Assembly: GCF_000006565.2 (NCBI RefSeq)
Contig: NC_031469.1
Coordinates: 1,756,583 to 1,820,582, forward strand
Direction: 5' to 3'
DNA length: 64,000 bases
Origin: Toxoplasma gondii ME49
Lineage: Eukaryota > Apicomplexa > Conoidasida > Eucoccidiorida > Sarcocystidae
Shown in pieces: positions 12,301-23,340 of this stretch. Positions within the stretch are counted from its first letter, which is position 1; every line of letters starts with the position of its first letter. The notes beneath the pieces are model-generated. The model saw only the letters and a list, made by a program, of their open reading frames with translations, was not told the DNA's origin and ran no database searches. The translations under genes were made by a program, and so were the position numbers.

Positions 12301-13323
12301 TGAGAGAGCGCGTAATGCACTGCAACACGGTTCCCTCGTTACTCTTCCTCCAGTCTGTGTCCGTGTGGCGAAAGAGAGCTTGCATGTGTCACTCCACTCT
12401 GCCTCGTCGTTCGCGTCTCCAGTGCAAAGGTCCGCAGGCCAAACATGTTCCTCACCAGGTCCGCGAGTGGCGCAGCGGGGCGACAGGGGTCGTTCTGTCT
12501 CGGTTGTCGATGCCAAAGAAGAAGAGGACGGAGCATACAGAAGCTCAGCCTCGAAGAGAATCTCGCACAGGTCCACGACCGACTCCAGAAGGTCCGGTCT
12601 CTGCGGAAGCAAGAGCTGGACGGACTTGTACCCCCTGACTTTGCAGAGGGCGTACACGAGGTGGAGGATAAGCCTCAGAGACAGCGACGCGGCCAGTCGC
12701 CTCACTTGCTCGTCTTCGTCCTCGCAGTTCGTCTTCGTGGCCAATTTCAGGCCGCCGCCGGAACGCCTGCCCAGACCAGCCGGCGCCGGTTCCCCCGGGG
12801 AACGGGTTCTGTGGACTGTCGACGTCAATTCGTCTGCGGGGCAGAACGGCGAAATAAGGTGCAGGTATTTTTGAACAACCTGGACCAGAGGATCGACGAT
12901 TTGAGGAATGTGACGATCCAGCAAGGTGGGCCGGTTTTGGTACCGGTCCAAAACCCTGACACAACTCGTGACCAGCTCAACGGCATGTTCTACTCGGCAC
13001 ACGGACACCCGGTGTACATACACCTCGTTGGACGCGGGCTCTGTAGGTCGGGCATATCCTTCGCACAGTGACTCACACAGCTCTTTGAGCTGTGCGAGAT
13101 CCTTGAAAAAGGAATCTGCCTCACGGAAATAATCGACGTTGCCACAGACGCTGTCACTCGCCAAAGATGCATCAGAGTACTTAGGGTCATCAGATTGATC
13201 GAATTCGCTTAGAAGCGCGGGCGCCGAGGGGGCTTGCTGTCGCAGACCGTCAGTCTTTCCACGGGCAGCACCTCCGGTCGCTGCGGGCACATCCTGCCAT
13301 TGTGACACAGGAATCGCGTCCAT
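2394..13323 (-). CDS. TBCD: Tubulin-folding cofactor D (TBCD), multi-exon
   Basis: TBCD is the HEAT/ARM-repeat chaperone that captures beta-tubulin and, with cofactors E and C, assembles or recycles tubulin dimers in the cytosol. Phase-consistent exons: 11751-13323, 10339-10967, 9284-9651, 8504-8789, 7567-7885, 7371-7493, 6034-7282, 4304-5333, 3458-3674 and 2394-2868. One or two short exons between 5430 and 5932 are unresolved (acceptor near 5933, donor GTAAAC at 5429). Family motifs in order: WSTHYSLLVWLSLLVLAPF; AVRWTASKSIARVVMQLP; WHGSCLALAELLRRGL with RDAACYAAWSLAR and FDREVNCR; ADFFALATRRSSYLRV; FGTRHGALLGITALTEAL; CHALAFLLHR joined across an intron to FPKIRLLAAESIYSSVL; and a last motif LLTLTPWLELNV. 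The start is the ATG at 13323; an in-frame upstream start at 13413 would add 30 residues. At about 2,090 residues plus the unresolved exon(s), it is nearly twice the human length, owing to acidic and Ser-rich inserts. Confidence 0.93.
3299..3340. repeat. (TA)n microsatellite in a TBCD intron
   Basis: About 21 AT dinucleotides in a row, flanked by (CA)n at 3255-3268 and further CA/TA-rich DNA to about 3425. It lies in the last TBCD intron, between exons 2394-2868 and 3458-3674. Confidence 0.9.
7962..7981. repeat. (TA)n microsatellite in a TBCD intron
   Basis: About ten TA units in the intron between TBCD exons 7567-7885 and 8504-8789. A similar tract lies at 10153-10172, in the intron between exons 9284-9651 and 10339-10967, and another at about 4255-4271. 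Confidence 0.85.
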
Positions 13324-16300
13324 TGCTCCACCCTTAGTGGACAATGCATACCCTACACTGTGGATATTAACGTAAGGCCGAGCACTGAAGTCGTTGAAAT
13401 TTCGGGAGGGCACGCGGATTAGGTCTTACAGCTCTACATAGGACACACACGGGACATCCGCAATAACAGAGGGCGTCTTTCTGGAGACAGTTGCGGGCAT
13501 TGAACCAGGCAAATATCGAAACAATATGGCCTCGTGCACGCTAAACGCACCACCAAGCAGCGAACGGCTGAGTAAAGTGTGCTTAAACAGACAAATGCCA
13601 ATAGATCGGCTTGGCAAGCCGTACCGGTAGGGTGTACCTCTTACGCAGGATCACACCGAGAGAGCAGGCGAAGATAGGGGAACGCAGAAAAGAAACTTTC
13701 ACTGGATGCTCAGCAAAAAGGTGACCACCAACAGTGTTTAGCATCCACAAATCTAACGGCGAAGACTACTTGCTGAAGCCGCCCTAAGACGACGAGCAAC
13801 AGGCGATAGTGGATTCAACGAACGACAGCCTGTCGGGCTTTTGAAAGAGGTGCTTGTCACGTAAGTTAAAAAAGATACACATCCGTTAGGTAAAACGGAG
13901 CAAAAATTGGAAAGCGCCTTCTCTCCGATGCATGGAAACCACCATTGGTTGACTGCGTGAATCCCATGTAATGCAGCGCATGCAAGCGCATGATGTGTCT
14001 CTGAAAAGAGGATGTGCCACGGACAGATCCGAGTTGAGACAAACTTTTCTTGGGAAAATGGGGTAGAGTGAGAAACCCGTGGAGCAAATGTGAAATGGAC
14101 GTTTGGCGAATGCCTGGCTGCCGATGTCTGTCTTCTGGCACAGCTCGTTGTATCTGCATGCGACCCTCCACGAGAAGACACCAGGGTCGCTTCGGGAGAC
14201 AGCAAAATTCACTGTTGCGTTGACAATTTCGTAAGGCAGTTCTTCCCGAAAAAGGAGACAGCTAGGGATGCTTGAATTCGAGTGCGGTTGTCAAGATACT
14301 GCATCAGCCGTGGGATACCTAACCCACTCCAGAAGGAAACTAGATGTGTGGCTTGCCCTCCTGGCCGTTCTCCTACCGTTTCCTGTCCCCTTCTTCCCCG
14401 CACGTTGTGATGTACTACACTTGTTCATTGAGGTCTAATTTTTCAGGCAGTAAAACACTATCTGGATAGTTCTGAACTGCGTGCGTTTGCAGGAAGCGTA
14501 GAACTGCCGCGCGATACCTCGTTGGTAAAACAGAAAAAAGCGAAACCATGGGTGACATCAGTGATTGGCAGGGCAAGGCTAGTAGGGAGGGGTATGTAAA
14601 ACAGAGAGTAGCTTCTTTCACGCAACATGACCAGTGCGTCGTATGGTCTTTTGATCCGCAGCGATGTCCAGATCCCATCATTTGGGCAAAGCACGCTAGA
14701 AATGGCACTTTTCAATCAACGGCATACACCGCACAAAAGAACAACAAAAGCCAGTATGATGAATGATTAATAACCGCACACTAGCTGATGCCGTTGACAA
14801 GGAAAGTCTCCCAGTTACCAGAACGAAGGGTATTGAACTTATCAACGAATTTTTGTGACAGGTTGCACCGCAGACGCTTCAGGAAGCAGTACGTGTCCCG
14901 ATAGGCGTTGCAATCAATCCAGCTCGCGCAGGTTCGATTTTTCGACATATCCTGAGAAGCATGGAGCATTCTACTTCTTCGGCAGCGTCGCATATACACA
15001 GTCATGTGGCAACGTAATGGGTAGCCGTTTCTTCATGTGGTACGTTACCGTTGGCTGACGTTGCTGAGTATACTTCCACGGCGTCCTCAGTGATCCTTCC
15101 TGGACTCAAGACTGTCTCTCATCCCGAGATCTCTGTTTCATAAAACAGGTGCAGTCCAAATGACCACTACACAGTTACATCGCTGATCGCATAACGCTGT
15201 CGTCCGTAGTATACAGTCATCAAAGATACACAACAAACCGCACAAACAGGGACATCTGTGCTCGTTATGGTCTTAATGACGGCTGCGTACAAATATCAGA
15301 TTTAATTGGATTATTCTTTGCACAGGCAAGAATTTTATATTCTGCAGTGAATGTCAATTTACTTCTGCATGGAAATGAAACTATCGGCTCACTAATCCAT
15401 CCTGACTGTGTTCTTAGTTACCGAAAATAGAAGCTGTGAAGATTGGACAACGCACTAGATCTGTACAGCCTGTACAGAAATGTTGGCTTTCCAAAAATAC
15501 CAAATTTTCCAACATATTTCATACACTTACGCACATCGAAACGGGAATCTTACCTCGCAACTCCCGACCGGTGCGGATCCTTGGATCCCGGCGGTCACGG
15601 AAGTCTGGTTGCGAAGGAATACTGAGTGAGAAACAGTTGCCCTGTGAGGCTTGCAGCTCCACAGGAGCAAAATGGAGAGTAACATAATTTATGTGATCTG
15701 GGGTATACAGGAAGCGTGATGTTGTAGCGTCATTGACAGCCCTCCACGACATGATATATATCATAGACGCAGTACGTCACAGATGCTGCCAGAAACCTTT
15801 GCTGGCTTTCTGTGGTGAGGCTCAGGCAAGAAACCGCCCGCTCATCAGTTTCGCATGATTTCTCTCACACAGTGATAGATGGAACCTCCCTTTTAAAAGC
15901 CACACACTACCACGAGATACTCACCCCTTGTCTTCAGCTGCTGGAAATGTCTTCTGTCTCTGTGGCAGAGCTATACTGTGCTTTTATATCTTAATGGCAG
16001 CCTTCCCTCCGGTATAGAGCGGTGCGCTGTGAACCGAGGTGAGTGCATGGCTGGGAGTAGCGCCGCTTGGCTTGTCTGGTTGCCCTGAGTAACGAATGAA
16101 GTGCACAACCCAATTTTTCGGCTAAGCGTCGATCCCCATCTAGTCTCGCAAACAGTCATGGAAAACACTGCATTTATAATATCAGCCGTCCTTTGAGACC
16201 TCACGAATTCTCTACGTGGATCAAGGTGACCGCCGTCATGTCTCACGCCTAAGCATACTACGGAGCTATCTTCTGGATGAAACCTCGTAACACCGTTCGT

Positions 16301-17255
16301 CCAGAATCACTTTTGTGGGAGCGTATCCAAAAGAACGGTTCCCTCTCGGTATAGATTCCGCGCATATAGCTCAAAAATACAGAATGATTGATAACTTTGC
16401 TAACTGCTGCAGGAGGTCCTTTTTCTGCTCTCAAAGTTCCTCCTTTTCTCAGGTTCCAGGCGCTGCTGGCCAGCGTAAAATTCTTCCACCCTTCGCTTCG
16501 TGCGTGCTCCCCACCCCTCTTCGGCCGTTCCGTCGCTTTTCCTCTTCCACGACCCTGCTCGCTGCTGGGTGTTTTTCCTGCGCTCGTCGTTCCTCGAGGC
16601 CGTTCTGAGTCGCTGTGACTGTGGTCAAAATACTGTTTCCTTCCGTGAACCGCTCTTGGTGGGGCCGTGTCCTTTTCCCCACTGCTTTTATTAGGTTTTT
16701 CCGTGTTTTCGCGGAGTCGTCTGAGCTCGGCACTCGCTGCTTTCCAAAATCTCGTTTCAACGTATCGCGGCGCCGTCACCGCGCGCAATCCACTGTGATG
16801 CATGATTCTGTTTCTAAAAACTGCGCCTTTTAGCCGGCTCGTTTTTGCATACGTTTGGACCATAAAACCTCGTATTGTTGAAGAAGAATGCAATTTGTGT
16901 CTGTGCTGATCACCGTATGAAAATCGGCGTGTCTCGCCCCCTGCCGTGTGCGCGTCCGCTTTTTGCGACCCCGGTACACCCGTTTTTTGTGGTCAGCGAG
17001 GAACGCACTTTTGCTGTTATTGTTCACTTTTCAGCGTAACACTGACCCCTTTCATCGTGGCAGGAAACGAACTCTCAGCAAGAATTTTCGAGCACTACTG
17101 CGTCGCAGCAGCCTAGTGGGGTGGACACGCATGTGCAGGACGGACAGAAACTGCAAGCTTGTTCCGCAGGCTAAAACTCGCGGAATCCATCAATTAAAAG
17201 GCATTAAGTTGCTTCTAGGATCGGCGAATCTTCGTCACTGCTTCTTATCTACACA
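13324..17255. other. Gene-free interval between divergent TBCD and CHTOP-like starts
   Basis: TBCD (-) and the CHTOP-like gene (+) both start at the ends of this 3.9-kb stretch, so it must hold both promoters and 5' UTRs. Pyrimidine-rich sequence at 16430-16700, on the CHTOP side, is consistent with a leader or promoter. Short open frames at 13753-14212 and 16258-16893 show no domain, no conserved motif and no phase-compatible partners. I see no RNA gene. Confidence 0.45.
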
Positions 17256-19621
17256 ATGGTTCGGGGAGCATACAGCCGAGGTGGCACCAGCCGCTACAAC
17301 AGCAACACTGCGAGCCGCGGGAGTAAGTGTTTCACGTCTCAGAAATGGCATCTTTACCGGAAAAAAGTGTGGCTCTTCAAAGTCCTGAGGGGGATAAGAA
17401 TGGAGCCAAGAGATTTCAGCGGACGTGCACTTCCGGTGGAAGTCCGCTGCCAAGCACTTGGAGAGTAGTCCTCAGTTTCTCCGTGGGCTCTCAAACACGT
17501 GTGAACTCGTATTGCGTTGCTCTCTGTAATCGTCTCTGATTTCTCCGGCGTATTCTCTACTCTCCATATCGTCGAGAATCTGTTCGTGCAGTTAGAAGTG
17601 TTTCCGCGTCATGGGGCAATGTCCCTCACGAGGGAGGCTGTAGGGAGAGAATCGTAGGAGCTGCCGACTTGTGGCGCTAGAGGTAGCAGCCACGTATTGC
17701 CAACGAAGAGAGGCGGAGCTTTTCATTGGATCAGGAGAAGCGTAACTTTTTAGTGGACGAATTTGAGAGGAAATTAGCTCAGAGAGTTGCCCACAAAAGC
17801 ACAGACGACGCGTGTTGCTCGAACGGGGCTCCAGGTAGCGCCGCTGTGGGTATGCGAGATTCTTTCCAAGGCGCGTTTGTTCGTTTGGCGACGAACAACA
17901 CACATTGTCCGAGCGCATTTCGTGGTCACCATTCCTCGGGAAGGGCCCTGGAGTGGTAGGCTCCCGCGATCCTTTCTGTATTCAATGTTGCGGAGAAGTC
18001 CCCGCATCTGCACGGGTCTTGATAGCAAAGAACGTAGACGCCCATGCTGTTTCCCCACCTCTGCTCCTCCGAATTTCGACGATTCGGTTTCCCCGCTGTC
18101 CTCTGTTCCGTCGCTCGGAGACGGGAAGACGACGCACAGTCGCTCGGCCCAAACAAGGAGATTCTGGAAGGTCGGTTGACGCAGAGCCAGAGTTCTGCCG
18201 ACATCTGAAGAAAATCCTCCAAGGCTGTTTCCAACGCGCAGCTCACGTGTTTCTCAAAGGCGTGGCGGACTTCTTTCGATCAAGAAGTCCCGAGTTTCTG
18301 TTCTCTTCTTCGTGCAGCCGGTGTACGCAGCTGGGCGCGAGCCCGCGTTTACGGAATGAAGAACAACTCTCGCCTTCCTGCGGGACGAGGCAGGGGTGGA
18401 CCTTCTAGCAATCTCGCTATTAGCCGAGGAAGATACACCAACTACCGCGGCGCCAGGTACACGCGCGAATCCAAAAGGAATCCTGAAGTGGCTACAGAAA
18501 AGGGTCTGCCTCCGGACCAGGTGCCACCGGAGTCCGTTCCTCCCTTCTGTTTAACGTCCCTCTTCGTCGTTCCTCTCATCAAGTTTTGCTTTTCCACGTG
18601 ACATCCTTCCGTGCGATACAGTTCTGGAACTGAAAGAAGGCAGTTCTGAAGCTCCTCACTTTTTTCTCGTAAGGGACTAGCCTTTCGAAGAAAAACGCGC
18701 GTGTTTCCGTGTGCATGAGAGCTCATACTGTTGTGCGGATGCCGTCTGCCTTTCTCACACAACATTCTGTCCCTGAAGTCATCCAGGGAACGACGTGTGA
18801 AGAGTCGTCGGATTGTGAAGGGTGTCTGCAGTCGGTGGCCTTGATTTTTCTGACGACTCTTTGTTCCTCCCCATCTGCACGTGGGGGTTTCGGGTCTGGA
18901 CTTGTCTTGCAGATGAGTTCCGTTCAAAGCAAGGGATACGCGCTTCCTCTCTACGCACTCTGTCTCTTTTCTGCACGCTGTCTTTACATCTCCTCGTCCC
19001 ATCTTCCCGTGGGAGCACTGTGAAACACTGCTCGCCCATGACTGTATGCGCAGAACAAAGTCTGGAAGTCTCGCGGGTGTTTTCGGCGCGTTTTGCTCGC
19101 TCAGCTCCTACGGACGTGGTCGTGGTGGATACACAAACAACCGCGGCTCTTCTATGGCTGCTTACCGCAACAACATGCCTCGCAACGGCGTTCAGAGCTA
19201 CCGCGAAAGATTGAGTCAGAGAGGCGGTCGAGGCGCCCGAGGCGGCGCCTTCGCCTCGCGGAGAGGAGGCCTCAGAGGCGGACGCGGCGGGGCGCGCGGC
19301 GGCTTCCGCGGCGGACGCGGGGGACGAGGAACTCGAGGCGGTCGCGGCGGACGAGGAGGTGCGCCGGTGAACAAAGAGTCTCTGGACGCCGAGCTCGACA
19401 AGTACATGGGCGATGACAACATCAAGAAGCGCCTGGATAACGACTTGGAAAACTATTTTAGCCGCAGCGGCGGTGTCGGGGGTGCGCCGGCCCCTGGATC
19501 TGGAGCCGCTGGTCCGGCCGGTGATGACGCTTCGCGCGTTGCAGCAGGAGTCGTTGCCAACGGAACTGCGGCCGATGCCGGCGTCGCTTCTACTGGAGTT
19601 GCCCCGAGAGGTGAGAGGTAG
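17256..19621 (+). CDS. RGG-rich CHTOP / Friend-of-PRMT1 domain protein
   Basis: Three phase-consistent exons (17256-17322, 18318-18456, 19105-19621) give a protein of about 240 residues. The first begins MVRGAYSRGGTSRYNSN; splicing then links SRGRYTNYRGA to SYGRGRGGYTNNRG, so Y/RG repeats run across the junctions. Residues of about 97-156 are almost pure RG/RGG, a substrate for arginine methyltransferases and an RNA-binding surface. They are followed by VNKESLDAELDKYMGDD and LDNDLENYF. This is the Friend-of-PRMT1 C-terminal duplication, the motif by which CHTOP contacts the helicase UAP56/DDX39 in TREX mRNA export. An Ala/Gly-rich tail ends at the TAG at 19619. A strong donor-like GTGAGA at 19611 means an alternative last exon could replace the final three residues. 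A nuclear role in mRNA export is inferred from the family. Confidence 0.8.
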
Positions 19622-21869
19622 ACAGACATTTGTGTATATGAGTCAGCGTTTCTGTTCTGCGTGTATGCATGTCTGTCTTGGTAGGCATGCGCTTGAAGTT
19701 GCGGTGCCTTCCGTGTCACCAGATAGTTCGTATCCGTAGGAGTAGGTGTGAGAGAAAACTGTAGGACGTGTTACCCTCCAAGGCAGGATCATCGCGTTGA
19801 TGGTCGTCGCCTTCACTTTTTTCACGAATTACGGAAGCATCGTGTAAACATAGGAAGACATACGACACGAAAGGGTCACAGGAAACCTCGGACTGAAAAG
19901 AGCCGTCCTTCTGTTTTGAGGTAGCTCGTAAACGGTGAGAGTTTGAGCATCGAATGGGGGCACCTGTTTGGCGGTCCTTCTGCCGGAGGGAACAGGCGGC
20001 TCTGTCCAGTTTTCTTCCGCAGACAAACGGAGAAACGCCTTTCGCGTGGGCCAGCAGTGGCGTATTTGTGTGTTTCCGTTGTGTTTGTAGGAGGCATGGA
20101 TGTTTCTATGGACAACAGTCTTTAGGCGGTGAGGGATGACGGACACACGCCCAACAAGCAGAATCATGTTGTGCGCGGGGTCGTGCTTGCTAAGAGGCCC
20201 CAGTTCCAAGCGTAACTACATAGGAGGCCAAGAGTCTCGGCTGAAACGAATCGCAGATAATATTGGTGTTTTCGGTCAGTATGGTTGTCTTCTAAGATTG
20301 CATTTTGGCGCTCGATGTTCTGGATGCGACGGCATGCAGAGATGAATCGTGCAAGCCTTGACGCGTGTGTGAGTTTGAAGAGACATGCATGCTGATGTGT
20401 GTAGAAACTTGTTTAGCAGGGAAGTTGAACTTCAGAGAGGAGAAAGATGCCGCTATGAGATGTCTGTCCTTGAGAAGGATTTTGCTGCATTGAGTTTTAC
20501 GGGGTTCACACCACGAGACTGACGTCAATTACGAGAGAATACGATGTTTGTATTAAAATATGTGTTGGATGGTGGAGGCATTGACGGTCTATGGATGACG
20601 CCCGTGGTGAACTACGATATGTGGCGGCGCCGTAGGCGAGGCATGCTGATACAGGGACGGTCGCCAAGAGCTACGGAGGACCAGAATCGACACAAACCTG
20701 TCTTGACGACGAGAAGGGAATCGAGTACTGGAGCAGAAGAGACGGTGGAACGGTCAACGTAGAGGCTTGCGGTTCTGGTCTAAAGACGAATTTCGTCGCT
20801 AAGGCGAATTTTTGCGTGCTTCTCTCTTCGTTTAACGTTTTTGCATTTCGAGCATCCCTCAAACATGTTCTGCCGCCCGGTGGCGGGTGTGGAAGACATG
20901 CATCTACTTTAGCGTCTGTAGTGACATTCTCAGCATAAACGCCTGTCGAAGCGAGGGAACCTTAAAGTTGATTGGATGCTTGTATGCTAACCTGACACAA
21001 TTCTAATCAAGAAGCTTCCTCTGACGTACAATGGAGCCTTGCAGAAATGTGGGCGTCGGAATTCACACACTTGAGCAGGCTTCCGTCTCTTTTTGCCTGG
21101 CAGCATGTGCAATTTGCTGACACTGCGCAGCGTAGACGGTCAGGACAGCTTCCAGTGGCTGCGGTGCTCCTTTAGGTTTTTATCTGTGGTTTACCTACCG
21201 TCTTCCCAGGGTGTCAGGGGTGATCCGACACTAGACAGCAGCTTCCGCGGAATGCATTATCTATTCGAATCGACTGCGGAGACGGTGTTGGTGTGTCACT
21301 TCCGAGACACGAAACCTAACGGCATTTTCCTTCACACCACGGGACATCCGCGCTGGCAATAGAGGCGTCGGACCGTTGTTCCTTTACTGATGTGCAGTGA
21401 GGTGGCCACCTGAACCGGGCAGATTGTGTATAGCCATAATAGTATTATCTCCAGTGTTGTGGACAAGCCGGACAGGCCGGCGGTGCATGTTGAATATTCG
21501 TGCTCGGATCAAAAACTACCAAGAAGAGAGGTCTGCTCGCTAACGGGGGCAAGTGGTGGATGAGTAAACGCGGTGGGCGCGTGCTGGGCTCGAGCGTCGG
21601 TGAGTTTTTCTTCTCGTGAATAACGCAGGTCGGCTGTAGAAGCACCGTGGTTGCCACGTGTCGTTCAATCCACACAAGAACAGGAATTTTACATCCAGTC
21701 TAGAACAGGAAATTTGAAGGGGGTGGTGCGATGGTAGACTTAATCGAATGAGCTACAGAGGAGAGATTGGAACAAACTGAAACGAGGAGAAACCGTACAG
21801 CACAAAATCCTTCACTTTGGAAAGATGCCAGGTAAGGGTCAAGCGACGCGGAGCTTTCAGTACTTAAGT
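19622..21869. other. Intergenic interval, convergent 3' ends
   Basis: It lies between the 3' ends of the CHTOP-like gene (+) and SSNA1 (-). Short open frames near 20540-20760 and 21093-21362 show no recognisable motif. Nothing else stands out apart from an isolated TGCATGC-type site near 20386. Confidence 0.4.
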
Positions 21870-23340
21870 TCACTCCAGGCTGCTTTTCTTCGCCAAGCTC
21901 ATAGACTCTCGTCGTAATACATGGAGGAGCGTTTGCGAAGATTCAATGATCTGCAAACGAAAAACGGACCCCAAGACCAGTAATGAGGAGCCCTAATCAG
22001 TGAAAGGCGTAAACACCCTGGTGGTCGGGCACCCGTTGATGAACAACTCAAAATAAATAAAGTCCTACCATCGCTACCTGGTGGTGCAAGTTGATGCATT
22101 ACTATTGTTCACGTTACCAACTTTACTTGTGAAATGTCAAATCTACGTGGCTGCACCACGAAACATCTCGGCATCAAGTCGGGCGTTGGGCGAAAAACAA
22201 AAATAGTACTGAGGGGAGAGCAGGAATGATGAGTGTCGTTCGAGGAAGGGGAATCCATTCATCTCACCTTCATATATGCAGCTTCTGTGTCTTGTATCGT
22301 TTTGTCGTATTCTTCTTTTGCTTGCATGTTTCTTTCGTTGCTTGCTGTGCAGATAGTACACACGAAACCCTGCGGGCCACAAGAGTTCACTTAAATACAA
22401 GGAAGTAGGATGCCGCGTTAGTTCTTGGGAAAACGGTGTCCTAACCACCAAAATAGATGTGTGCAAAGAGAAGTTACCATCTCCTCCGTACAAATCCGGC
22501 ATTAAGGACTTGCATGAAAACGAAGAACCTGTGCCACTGCATTGCACGCACAAGGTTTCCGAACTTGCCGATAGTTTTTCTTCGCCAAATGCTCACTTGC
22601 GGTTCATGCATCGCGCGCAGCGCATCGTGAAACAAGGTCATGTTGAATGGTATCATGTCACCAGGAAAAGCCCGCTTTTGGGACTGATTCCTTCGCAGGG
22701 TTCCAAGTTGCCCTTTTCAGGAGACGGTTCCCTAGCAAGCCGTAGGTACGAGCCAGTCTTCTTGCTTGCTGATGGTATGGCCTCTCTCCATGGAAAACAA
22801 GATGTTTACCGAGTGTGCTGGGGTTGGATGATCAAAAACAGACATTCGGTGGCGCGCGCATCTGACGGGCATACCGTACCGTTTAGCTTCTGCAGTTTCT
22901 CGGTCAAAGCGGCAATTCCTCGCTGAACTTTCTCTTTTTCTTCGCTCTCCTGTAAACAACATCGCTTCACCACAGTGCCCCAATTAACAAGCGGCAAACC
23001 GGCTTCTAGCGATGATGGGAAAGAGTGTATGATGCCAAGCCAACGCACGGCAAAGCACTGCGCTGTAAACATTTTGGAACACAGCGTGACGTGTTTACAA
23101 ACAAACATGAGAGCTGCTCTCAGTGAAACGATGTAGATGGCAAGAAGAAATAACGCCAATATCGTGTAGAGCATTCGCAAGTATTTCTTCACTATACTGT
23201 GTTTCAATGTGGCAAAGTGTTCTGGATACCAGCATAATTTGTTTGCCGATCTCATCCCTCTTGCGCTTGAGGTCCTCTATGCACTTGAGGAGTTCATTGC
23301 CGCAGTTAGACAAGTTCGTCGGGTGGTGGTTGGCCATCAT
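21870..23340 (-). CDS. SSNA1: SSNA1/DIP13 coiled-coil centriole/axoneme protein
   Basis: Four tiny exons with agreeing splice phases (23230-23340, 22880-22949, 22268-22344, 21870-21950) encode 112 residues, the usual size of this family. The order is NCGNELLKCIEDLKRKRDEI, then ESEEKEKVQRGIAALTEKLQ, then EEYDKTIQDTEAAYMK, then IIESSQTLLHVLRRES, and a TGA at 21870. These follow human SSNA1 (NA14) and algal DIP13 almost residue for residue, including across all three introns. SSNA1 is a single long coiled coil that self-assembles into fibrils, binds and branches microtubules, and localises to centrioles and basal bodies. In a coccidian it would be expected at centrioles, the conoid/apical microtubule system or microgamete flagella (inference). 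Start: two consecutive ATGs at 23340 and 23337; either is possible. No single reading frame covers more than a third of the protein. Confidence 0.93.

Noticed and set aside
16258..16893. 211-codon minus-strand open frame
   Set aside because: It starts at a non-ATG codon, is Arg/Ser/Gly-rich, and is antisense to a pyrimidine-rich stretch that looks like the CHTOP leader. No domain or splice partner.
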